Source: Neoceratodus forsteri (taxonomy: Eukaryota > Chordata > Ceratodontiformes > Ceratodontidae). Taken from it: a stretch of DNA of 64,000 nt. A program made the translations under genes and the position numbers. Below, piece by piece: positions 54,825-64,000 of the stretch. Under the pieces are notes generated by a model. The model made no database searches and was not told the origin of the DNA. It saw only the letters and a list, made by a program, of their open reading frames with translations. Location: the NCBI GenBank assembly GCA_016271365.2, contig CM057453.1, positions 503,415,001 through 503,479,000 on the forward strand, given 5' to 3'. Each line of letters opens with the position of its first letter. Positions within the stretch are counted from its first letter, which is position 1.

Positions 54825-57186
54825 ATGAAGAGATCAGGGTATTCCATGGAACAGAAGCTTGCAATCCTTGACCACATGAAAGGGGGAGAAAGTTTGGCGA
54901 GCATCAGCCATGAGACAGGCTTCTCAAAGAGCACCATCTGCACCTGGAAGAAATGGGAAGGTGCGCTGAGAGATTTCATTCTCGAGTGTTCAGAGGGGGA
55001 TGCACTCAAGAGAAAAAAACTGAGATGGGCCGATGAGGGTGAAATAGACAAAGCCATTCAGCTGTGGTTTGAACAGCAGAGGGCGAGTGGCATGCCAGTT
55101 TCTGGTGCAATTGTGAGGGAGAAGGCTGAGCAGTTTGGTAAGAGTATCCACGGTGCTGGCTCTAAATTTCAGGCATACTCAGGGTGGCTGTGCCGATTCC
55201 AAAAGCACCGTGGAATAAGGCGAGAGTGTGTAGTTGGTGAGCAGCATAGCTATGATGACAACACAGCCATTGAATTTCTGCCAAAGGTTAAAAAAGTTCT
55301 GCAGGATGGAGGCTACATGCCAGAACAAATTTATAACACCAATGAGACTGGTTTGTTCTGACGGTGCCTCCCTGATGTTACCCTAGCAGGACGAAATGAA
55401 ACCAGTGCAAGTAAGGGCTTTAAAGTGAATAAGGACAGAGTTACCCTGAAACCCTCATTGTTTCCACCACTGCAATATGGGCTCTTTACCAGTTCAGTAT
55501 GGCAACAGCAAAAATGCCTCGATGACTGGTGAATTGTTTATGCAGTGGTTTCAGCAGACATTTGTGCCATCTGTTAGCATGAACCTACGAAGACTGAAGC
55601 TTCCTCCAAAAGCTCTTTTATTGATGGACCAATGCCCAGCACCCCCTCAAAAAATGAGATCAAGTCCAGAGAGAGCAAAATTTTGGCCATGTTCCTCCCC
55701 AAGAACACTACATCAAGGCTACAAGGGGACCTGGAGGCTCTGGAAAGATGGTCTAGAAAGTGGAAGCTGAGGTTCAATGCAGGGAAATGCAAGGTACTGC
55801 ACCTGAGGGCCAGAAGCCCGGGCCAAGTGTACACCCTGGGGGGGAATGCTACAAGTCTCGATGGCTGAGAGGGACCTGGGGGTAGTGGTGGATGTCAAGA
55901 TGAACAACTCGGAGACTTGTAGGAGGGCAGCAGCCAAGGTCAACAGGATGCTGGGATGCATCGCTAGGGGATCACTCCAGAAGGGGAAGTGATACTCCTC
56001 TGTATAACTGCTTGGTGAGGCCACACCTGAGTACTGCATGCAGTTTTGGAGGCCACACTTAAAGAGGGACATTAAACTCCTGGAGAGGGTCCAGAGGAGG
56101 ACAACCAAAATGATTTGGGGCTTGGGGACAGGACCTATGAGGAGAGGCTCAGAGCTAAATATGTACACATTGGAAGAGAGAAGGGACCGGGGACATGATA
56201 GAGGTCTCAAGTACATGAAGAGGGTAAATAGGGGAGGAACAGTCAGGGTGCTTTGAAGGAAGAGGAGGGGCCACTGGGGGCATGGGTGGAAGCTGGAGGG
56301 GAAGATTCAGGAGAAAGGAGGAGGTGCTACTTCACTGAGAGAGGTGGTGGAGCCATGGAATGCACTGCCCAGGAGGCGTGGTGGAGGGGTTCAAGAGGGG
56401 CTGGGACAGGTACAGGGGAAGGGTTCTGGAAGCAAAATCCAATGCAGCAAGAATATCCGGAACTGGGAAGGGAGAAGCCAGAGAAGGTGAGGGGGGCAGC
56501 CAGGTCAGCACCCAGGGTGGGGGCTGACCAATCGAGCAGACTCAAAAGACCGTTAGACCCATTCTACTGGCATTTTAGTATGTTAGTATGTTGATGGAGG
56601 AATAATAGCGACATTTTAAAAACTATACCGAAAATGTCTGCTGGGGGATTTGGTAGCTGCAGACAGTGGTGCCAGTGTTACTGAATTCTTGAAGAAACTT
56701 AGTCTCCATGATGTGGTGAATCTGGTGGGCGAGGCTTGGGACACAGTGTCGACCAGTACAATCGCTAACTGCTAGTCCACCACCCTTGGTACAGCTTTCA
56801 ATGAACAACCTGATGCACCTGAGGAGGATGACGTGGATGACACTGGTGAGATTGTGGCACTTGTAACAACACTGCAATTGTCAGCAGCCAAAGAAGAGAA
56901 TGCAGAGGCCATCATCGAAGAGTGGCTCACACACGATGACTGCATCACCACTAGTGAGTGCCTGACTGATGAGGAAATTCTAGGTGCTGTACTGAGAGAA
57001 GGCTCTGATGCACACCCCAGTGAGGATGAGGATGAAGATGAAACAGAAGAGGAGCTTCCAACAAACTGTGAAGCCATCAAAGGGCTTCAGGTAGGCCTGT
57101 CATGGCTTCAGACTCAAGAGGTCAACTCTATGAAGATTATCCAACTTAGGCACCTAATATCATTTGCCAAAGACATCGCAGGATAA
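54825..57186 (+). pseudogene. Tigger/pogo transposase, broken (CENP-B-type DNA-binding plus DDE domain)
   Basis: It starts at ATG 54825 (MKRSGYSMEQKLAILDHMKG). Residues 1-50 form the CENPB_N/psq helix-turn-helix (GGESLASISHETGFSKSTIC). The second DNA-binding domain follows (AIQLWFEQQRASGMPVSGAI, then SGWLCRFQKHRGI). The DDE domain starts at IYNTNETGLF, where the first catalytic Asp is Asn, and the next Trp codon is a stop (55360). The LLLMDQCPAPP block (second Asp) is at 55617-55650 after a frameshift. The CR1 cuts the gene after NTTSRLQ (55719). The rest resumes at 56593 and ends with an acidic tail (ahead of 57186). A functional Tigger transposase is about 450-550 residues. Confidence 0.85.
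55719..56592 (+). mobile_element. CR1 fragment nested in the Tigger transposase gene
   Basis: The plus strand encodes GDLEALERWSRKWKLRFNAG then KCKVLHLRARSPGQVYTLGG, AERDLGVVVDVKMNNSE, EYCMQFWRPHLKRDIKLLER and VQRRTTKMIWGLG, LNMYTLEERRDRG. The 3' end is a TTAGTATG repeat (56575-56590), the octamer tail typical of CR1. Codon use and motifs (CKVLHLRARSPG) place it in a different CR1 subfamily from the 46-kb copy. Confidence 0.85.
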
Positions 57187-57480
57187 AGCAATGCAAAATG
57201 GCAAATGAAGATGACCAATTTGTTTAAATAAAAAAATGTTCTTTTAAGCCTGATTTAAATAAAGATTTAATTAAAGAAAAGTACTCCAAAAGTCCCAAAG
57301 TTCAAACAAAAAGCACAAAAAAGCTACAAACATTACAAAAGGCACAAAGATAAGTGTCCTGTGCTAACCGCAAAGGCAGACACAAACACTAAACAGAGTC
57401 CCTCGGTTTAACGAACAGCTTGCTATAAAGAATGTACATTATGGCTCCAAAGCTTTTCGTTATAGTGGTGGGTTACTGTA

Positions 57481-58199
57481 CTACAACAATGAAACTTTAA
57501 ACTTAGCAATGGAGCACTGTCTGGGGCAACTACACTCTTTAGCAAAAACTAACAATCTGTTAGAGGAATGCTGGGAGCTTGAGACCAACGCAAAAGAGAC
57601 AGTTTTCCTACAAAAAAGATTCTAAGTTCCAGGGCACTATTTCTCATGCAGAGATGCATAGAGTTGGACTGGCTGTTTTAATTACTGCAGCAAGAAAATC
57701 ACAAATCCAGCATTTTGCCTGACTCAAAGGGGGGACTCTTTTATGTGCAGGCTTGTGGAGGGATATTACAGGTTTGGGATAAGAGTGTGAGTCTGTCCTT
57801 ATATAGGCTAATGACTGAAAATCTCATCCTCTATGGAGTGGCACTGTTGTTTTTTTCATGTTTAGCCAAAGTCCTGGTGGCCCTCTGTAGACTACTGTGG
57901 GACAGTCAAAGAACTATTTGACTTTATGGGAACCAGCCATAAAAATTACTCATGACAGATCCTTAACAGACTTGTGCCAAATCAAGATATTATTAAATGG
58001 CAACCAATCAACAAGGAAATTGTTGACCTAAAGGTGCTCTTGAATAACCAGGTTTTGTATTATAGTTCACAACAAGAAGCTCTGGCAGATTTGAAATTAC
58101 GTCTCCCAACTGTATTTACAGATGTCAATAAAGGATAAAGATCCAAGTATTTAGGGTGGATTTACAATATTAAGACATTTAAGGGGGAAGGGGACAGAT
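57481..58199 (+). other. Unidentified open stretches right of Tigger
   Basis: Short open pieces (57481-57620 and 58000-58140) in one frame, separated by stops, have a plausible protein-like composition but no motif that I recognise. They may be the remains of a viral or LTR-element ORF. This is only a guess from their arrangement around Tigger. Confidence 0.25.
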
Positions 58200-58929
58200 A
58201 AAATCCAATATGAATAAAAATTTATTAACGGAGTAAGGCGGGGAGGACTAGTTACCAAGTGGAAGGGTAAGTATTGCCAGACTTTTGTCTTAGACATGTT
58301 TGGGGGGGTAGAGATTTAAATATTATAGATGTTTGCGTAAGGATGGGGCACTGGTGTATAATATGGTGGGGTTGGTTCCATGTCATAATGGCGATCCCCG
58401 TTAGGGCGCCATTACATCACTGAAAATCAATTTCATCAATGTGCCCCCCGGCACACAGCAAAAGGGCACCAGGGACTTACAATTTTAAATGTAATGCAGG
58501 GGCTGTGCCCCCCACACCCCCCTACTATAGGATTCTCAACTCCAGGGGGGTGCATGTCAAGGGGGGATGCAAATCGTGAATAAAAAAAAATTTGGGCCAG
58601 GTGCAACAAAAGTATACCTGTACCTGGACCCCAACCCAGCACCCTGTCCACCCAAGCCCTGAACCCACCCACCATGCCACACCATGGGGCCAGCTCAGCA
58701 GCTCACCATGACACCACCCCTCAGAAACCCTCCCTCCTCTCCTGCCCCTACTTCCAATTGTGCTTGCTCCACCCCATGCGATGCGTGTGTAGTGACATCC
58801 TGTCACTATATGCGTGAACCCACCCTCATCTGGTCACCCTACTTCACTTGTAGCACCCATGACATGCATTGCGATTGAGTCGCCATTTTTGTTTGCACTC
58901 AGTCGCAGTTGTCCATGTCATGGGCTACC
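58200..58929. other. No gene recognised; GC-rich insert near 58430-58880
   Basis: The 58430-58880 stretch is C-rich with an A run (58581-58590) and may hold a SINE-like insertion. No head or target duplication was confirmed. The adjacent L1 may have its 5'UTR here. Confidence 0.35.
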
Positions 58930-61900
58930 ATGGGGTTGATTAAAGGTTGCACCTGGAATGTGAATGGTATTAATTCCCCAGTTAAAAGATCCGTAATACT
59001 ATCTAGAATAAGGAAATTGAAATCAATCGTGACTATGTTACGGGAAACATTCCTCAATGAGAAGGAATGGGGAAAATAAAGCAAAGATGTTTTGGGAATT
59101 TGTGTTTTTCAACTGGTTCATCAAATAAAAATGCTGGTATGGTTATTCTCTTTGATAAAGGTTTTAAGGGGAAATATTGGATTTGGTCAAAGATAACCAA
59201 GGAAGAATTATTTTGGTCCAAGCAAGAAGAAGGGGTAGGGAGATTATTTTTGGATCTCTGTATGTACCTTTCAAAGGTTCTAACAACTTTTTGGCAGAAT
59301 TAAACAAACTCATGTACACTTGGAATGGAGGGTATTTTATATTAGGGGGAGAGCTGAACTGTATTTTGAATGAAAAGTCGGATAAAACCTCAAAACTTTT
59401 GGGCTGGGAAAAGTATAAATCTAAACTGTTGAATAGTTTTCTGGATCTAAATAACTTGGTGGATGTGTGGAGAGATACTAATGGGGAAATAAAAGATTTT
59501 GCTTATTTTTCTTCAAGATTTAAAATGCATTCCAGGTTGGATTATGTATTTGTTTCCAGGGTTTGTTGTTAGAATGTTTAAGTATCTCTTTGAATACAGA
59601 AACCACTCTGATATCAGATCATAGTCCAGTCAGTTATGATTTGCTTTTGGGGGACAAACAGAAATGAGGGGGCGGAGTATGGTGTCTGAATTGTTCCTTA
59701 TTACAAGAGGAACCAGTTCTAGCTAAAATTCGACAAACTATTCAATTATTCATGACAGAAAATAAAGCAAGGGAGGAAAATATAATATCCTGTTGGGACG
59801 CCCTCAAAGCAACAATCTGAGGGGTGATAATTTTGGAGGCTTCTTGGAAGAATAAGCAACGGCTGGCTAAACAAAAAGAGGTAGAATTCAAGTTAAAGGT
59901 ATTAGAACAGGCTGTAAAAGGGGGAGCTAGTACAAAAATAGAAGAATTAAAGAAATTACAAAAGTTGATTGAATCTACTGACTATTTTAATATTAAAAGG
60001 GCCTGAAGAAATAAAAATTAGAAAAATAATAGTGAATTAATTGGAAAGACATTGGCTAACAGGCTACAGGCTATGGAGAAACAAAAATCAGAAATCACAT
60101 CTATTATTACATCAGATGGCTGGATGGTCTCTGAGCAACCATTGATTTTGGATGAGTTTGTTAAGTTTTATACTAAGCTGTATTCTTCTGAGTGTTCCCC
60201 TACAAAAGAAGAGCTAATGTATTATGAAACTTATGTGGGTAAAAGATTAACGGATGGAGAAGAGAAGGCTCTCAATCAGGAAATAACAGAGAATGAGATT
60301 CGTAGTACCATATTACAAATGGCAAAATCAAAAGTACCTGGGGTGGATGGACTTCCACTAGAATTTGACATTGCAACAGAGAGTGTAATTATCCCCTATT
60401 TGAGAACTCTAATCAAATTATTCAATAAAAAAAATCCCACTTTCATTTTTACAGACTTGCATATCAGTATTACTAAAACAGGGCAAATTAAGCAATAGAG
60501 ATGAAAATTATAGTCCTGTTGCAATTTTAAATGTTGACTATAACATTTTTGCAAAGATTATGAACACTAGAATACGTCCATATTTGGATAAGTTGATTCA
60601 TATTAATCAGACAGGTTTCATACCTACCAGAAATATACAGACATGACTGTTGAAGATTCAATCTTTAATTGAATTTTTACAATATACAGAGACCCCGGCT
60701 ACTTTCATGGCTTTGGAGACTATTAAGGCATTCGACATGCTGGAATGGCCTTATTTATTTAACACTCTTAAAGCCTTTGGTTTTCCTCCAGGTTTGTTGG
60801 CTCTGATTCGGATGCTCTACTCTGCTCCCTCAACCCAAATTAGGGTTAATGGCATTCTTTCAGAGGTTATACAATTAAATAGGGGTGTCCACCAAGGTTG
60901 TCCCCTATCCCCCTTCCCTTTTGTTTTAGGCTTTGGACCATTATTAAATGAAATTAGATCCAATAGAAGTATTCAGAGGATAAGGGTAGGGGGAAGAAGA
61001 ATGCAACCTGAATGCGTTTGTGAATTATGTATTATTGACTTTACAGGCACCGGAGAACAGTGTTCAAGAATTATTAGTGACCATAAATTGGTTTTCTAAG
61101 GTTGCAGGTTATAAAATTAATGAGGGGAAAACTGAATTGATAACTTTTAATATGCAGAATCCCAGTTTACTACAACAGTATATACAAGCATCCATAAAGG
61201 AACAAGGAATGAGCTATCTAGGGGTATTTATTCATAATAACATTAATTCCCTCTTTAAACTTTACTTTAAAGACCTATTGGATTCTTTACAGATTAAGCT
61301 TCAGTGTTGGAGCAAAATCCCACTATCCTTATGGGGTAAGAGCCAGATCATTAAAAATGATGGCGGTGCCTTATCTATCTTATCGGCTCCAATCAATAAT
61401 GATGCCAATCCCAGGGGTGTGGTTTAAACAGATTCATACACAATTCAGGAATTTTATCTGGAACAATAAACAACCTAGGATCTCTTGGAACAAGCTATGT
61501 CTTTCAATAGATCAGGGAGGTTTTTCATGTCCACACATAGAAAAATGTCATCTGGCTTATTTAATGAAATTAGCCCTGAGATGGGCTTATGATGAAAAAA
61601 TAGATAAATCCAACTTGACATTTATAAATAATACATTATTAGCTATGTGTAGTACACAAGTAGATATAGCCCAAATAGCCTTTACAGCAGGACATTTTAA
61701 AAAGTTTAGATGCTTCATATAGAGGCACACAGCAGAAGGTATTTTAAAATACACAAAGAAGACAAACTGGGCGTTGCATCTCTCACCAGAAAATAACATA
61801 TGGAATAACCTCAATTACAAACTAGGAGGAAAGACTTCACACAATAAATCATGGGAGGAGAAGGGAATAAATAAATGGAACTGCCTTTTTGAAAAGGGCC

Positions 61901-62945
61901 ATGCACTTACTTGGGATGTTTTTAGGATAAAATACCAACTTGGTAATAACCAATGCCTATATTTTAACCAAGTAATAAGCATGTACAAAAAAGACTATAC
62001 CAGGTGGGAGAGAACCCCAAGTAACAAAGACCTTGAAGAAGCCTTAGGTAAAATAAAGAAGAATAAGTTTGATAAATTATTTGTCTGGCTAATTGGAAAT
62101 GTGCAGAAGCCATATTCTCAGATTTATGTCCATGCTTTTCAAAAATGGGAAAAAGAATTAAAGCATGGGTATACAGAGATGCAGTGGAGGTTAGCTTGTA
62201 ATGCTATTGTAAATTATTAGCTAACCAGAGACTGAGCTATCCAGTACAAGATATTAAACACAGCGTACTTTTCTCCTTATAGGTTATATAAGATGAAGGT
62301 TGTATGGGAAGGCTCCTGTTGGAATTGTAAGGCCAAAGATGCTGATTTGTTGCATGCATTTTGGGATTGTCCCTTGATTAGGGCATGGTGGGTTGAATCT
62401 TTTGCAATACTTAGTCAGATCGGAGCTAAATTCCCACACTGGTGTGATCCTAAAATGGTTATCTTAGAGATGTATAATGTTAGAGGCTTGACAGGAAAGG
62501 AGAAATATATCTTCCAAGCTAATACAATGGCAGTTAAAAGACTGGTATTAAAGAATTGGAAATTGAAGGAGAAAAATTTCCCACTGCCTAAATATGAATG
62601 GAGACAACTATTCCTGTCAGCCTTGTTTAACAATGGATGCTTTTTGAATTTCCACCGAGTGTGGGTTTTATACAATAAGGAAATAGAGAAATGGGTACCT
62701 GATGATTTTCTTGCTTAAGGGATGTATCAATTTTGCTTGGAGTTGGCTTGATCTTTTACCGTAACTGGGGTGATTAATTAATTAATGCTATTATGGTGTA
62801 CCTGTAATATCCCACATGACTTTTTCTAATTAATGTTTTATTTTCTGTTTTATTTTAAATGGAAATGATGTATTATATTTTCTGTACCACCTGATATATG
62901 GCATGATGATATGATATCCTAATTAAGTAGGTTTAAAAAACAAAC
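58930..62945 (+). mobile_element. L1-type LINE, long decayed ORF2 (plus strand)
   Basis: It begins with KGCTWNVNGINSPVKRS (58940), the first strand of the L1 endonuclease. It continues with an ETFLNEKEW block, DLCMYLSK/FGSLYVPFKGSNN, YFILGGELNCILNEKSDK and SRLDYVF (59560). After stops come YTKLYSSE (60170), SKVPGVDGLPLEF (60330) and the RT palm: ALETIKAFDMLEWPYLF (60700), where the usual first catalytic Asp is Glu; GVHQGCPLSPFPFVLGFGPL (60880); and no FADD box at 61020. The C-terminal part has WFKQIHTQFRNFIWNNKQPR (61420), a CWNCKAKDADLLHAFWDCPL knuckle (62310) and ends at 62718. A long AT-rich 3'UTR runs to about 62945. Many stops and frameshifts make it inactive. Confidence 0.8.
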
Positions 62946-62959
62946 ATGAAAATTGTTGA

Positions 62960-63260
62960 CTAGTGGGGTTTAACAAAAGTTGGTTCTGGGACCTATATTG
63001 TTCAATAAATTCATAAGTGATCCTGAGGTGGGTACTAGTAGCTGGATTGTCAAGTAGCTTGTGGATGGCACCAAGATGGAAAGAGTAGTTACATCACAAC
63101 AGGAGATAAATAAAATGGAGACAGATCTAGACGGGTTTAGGAAATAGGTGGCAAAATGGCAGACAAACTTTAACCCTGAGAAATGTAAGGTGATACATTT
63201 GGGAAAAAAGAACATGAATTTGATTGATGGCTTGGAAAACATGGGTTATGATGACTGAAT
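62960..63260 (+). mobile_element. LINE reverse transcriptase fragment (CR1-like)
   Basis: The plus strand reads LVLGPILFNKFISDPEVGTS, KLVDGTKMERVV (in place of K-F-A-D-D-T-K) and FNPEKCKVIHLGKKNMN. It has the same motif order as the CR1 copies but diverged sequence, so it may be a separate subfamily. Both ends are missing. Confidence 0.7.
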
Positions 63261-63544
63261 AACAGAACCAGGACTGTTTTCCATGAAAAGGAGAACACTT
63301 AGTGAAGACTGATTACAGTATTCAAGTACAGTGGAGCCAGCCAGCATGGCACGCAGTGTCACGAGTTACTGCATGACAAAAGGATGGCACCGGGTCAATC
63401 TAGCACTGCTAAAACAGCGCTACAATAATCATGCTGTGGAAAGTACAGAAACATTTAGAGCGATGGGTATAATAGTAGTAGTGAATTACTGCTACCCCTG
63501 TCACTGACTGCAGACTGGAGGAAGGGCCAAAGAAGCTTCAGGTG

Positions 63545-63772
63545 CTGTGCCTGGCCGAGCCACTCCCATGGTGCAGTGGAGGCCTGGGGATCAAGGTTTG
63601 GTTCCCCATCTCCCGACAATTTTATTTTTTTTATGTATGTCCAGAAATTAAGTTTTCCCCCTCCCAGGTTTCTTCTTATCCCCTCAGGCCACACCCCCTT
63701 GGAGTTGGTTATTATAGTTCCGGAGGGGGAGGTGCAGAGGGCAAAGCCCCCTGCAAAAACAAAAAATGTAAA
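63545..63772 (+). mobile_element. Possible short member of the poly(A)-tailed SINE family
   Basis: GTGCCTGGCCGAGCCACTCC with ATGGTGCAGTGGAGGCC resembles an A-box region, and TCAAGGTTTGGTTCCCC a B-box region. The end has an A-rich CAAAAACAAAAAATG. The head resembles copies A-D, but no target duplication was found. Confidence 0.4.
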
Positions 63773-64000
63773 TTTGTCCTATTTTTTTCTGTGGTGTGTG
63801 CTCTTTTTGCATTGGTAGGTGTTTTCACCAACTGTATTTGCCACATGTTATTTTAACTGTGACACTGTTCGCAGCGCTGTTTTTGGTCACGATATTATGA
63901 CCCCATGCCCAAAAGAATGAAATGGCATTGAAATTGCTTTGTTTACTGCAGTAACTCTGCTGCAGTACTGCGTTGCATCCTGGCTGGCTCCATGATGCAC
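63773..64000. other. No feature recognised
   Basis: Terminal 230 bp of the window, with no gene or clear repeat. Confidence 0.4.

Larger units (their letters stand above)
54440..57478 (+). mobile_element. Tigger/pogo-type DNA transposon with both ends and TA target site
   Basis: The left end is CAGTGGCCCCTTGTTATAAC and the right end, in reverse complement, is CAGTAACCCACCACTATAAC. Each is flanked by TA (54438-54439 and 57479-57480), the mariner/pogo target duplication. Subterminal TTATAAC-GAAC repeats are present at both sides. The interior holds a single decayed transposase frame, split by a CR1. Without the CR1 the element would be about 2.2 kb, near the normal size for autonomous Tigger copies. 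Confidence 0.9.

Noticed and set aside
1..64000. CRISPR array, operon or prokaryotic mobile system
   Set aside because: All recognisable coding sequences are eukaryotic transposons with 5' truncation, poly(A) tails and target duplications, and no regular spacer-repeat array is present.

Overview
The window looks like non-genic DNA from a large vertebrate genome. No exon of a recognisable host gene, rRNA, functional tRNA or CRISPR array was found. The protein-like signal that can be recognised comes from transposable elements, most of them broken by stops and frameshifts. The mixture seen is: CR1 and L2-type LINEs, L1-type LINEs, Penelope-like elements, DIRS-type tyrosine-recombinase retroelements, a Crypton, a Tigger/pogo DNA transposon, hAT-type MITEs, tRNA-headed SINEs with a core like that of shark and other fish SINEs, and a MIR-like CORE-SINE. 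This mixture suggests a non-teleost, non-mammalian vertebrate such as a lungfish, coelacanth, caecilian or salamander. The species is an inference that I cannot settle from the sequence.

Layout. 1-4.9 kb holds simple repeats and unassigned sequence. 4.9-7.3 kb has a decayed retrovirus-like pol remnant on the minus strand, split by a CR1. 8.4-10.3 kb is a head-to-tail pair of an unassigned element, one copy internally deleted. 11.4-14.3 kb has a poly(A) SINE and CR1 tails. 15.0-20.6 kb is a long inverted-repeat element that carries a 4.4 kb DIRS-type element with inverted termini, an internal complementary region and a gag remnant, but no reverse transcriptase or recombinase. 20.6-24.2 kb has SINEs, a CR1 and an L1 fragment. 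24.5-29.1 kb is a nearly complete CR1/L2-group LINE (minus strand), inserted in a minisatellite and carrying an internal inverted duplication. 31.6-34.8 kb has a Penelope-like element with a SINE inside it, and an L1 tail. 34.9-36.2 kb is a DIRS pol remnant. 36.9-38.5 kb is a Crypton recombinase split by a hAT MITE with an exact 8-bp target duplication. 38.9-39.5 kb is a third poly(A) SINE copy. 40-47 kb is a mosaic of CR1, L2, an unexplained modular repeat and a second hAT MITE. 47.6-52.6 kb is a long L1 (minus) with two nested insertions. 54.4-57.5 kb is a complete-ended Tigger transposon interrupted by a CR1. 58.9-62.9 kb is a second long L1 (plus).

The elements do not form a pathway. They relate by nesting, which gives a relative order of insertion, and by shared tails: SINEs share 3' ends with LINE 3' ends in the same window. 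The best candidates for something undescribed are the gag-only DIRS-type element, the poly(A)-tailed SINE family with target duplications, and the modular repeat at 41.5-43.3 kb.
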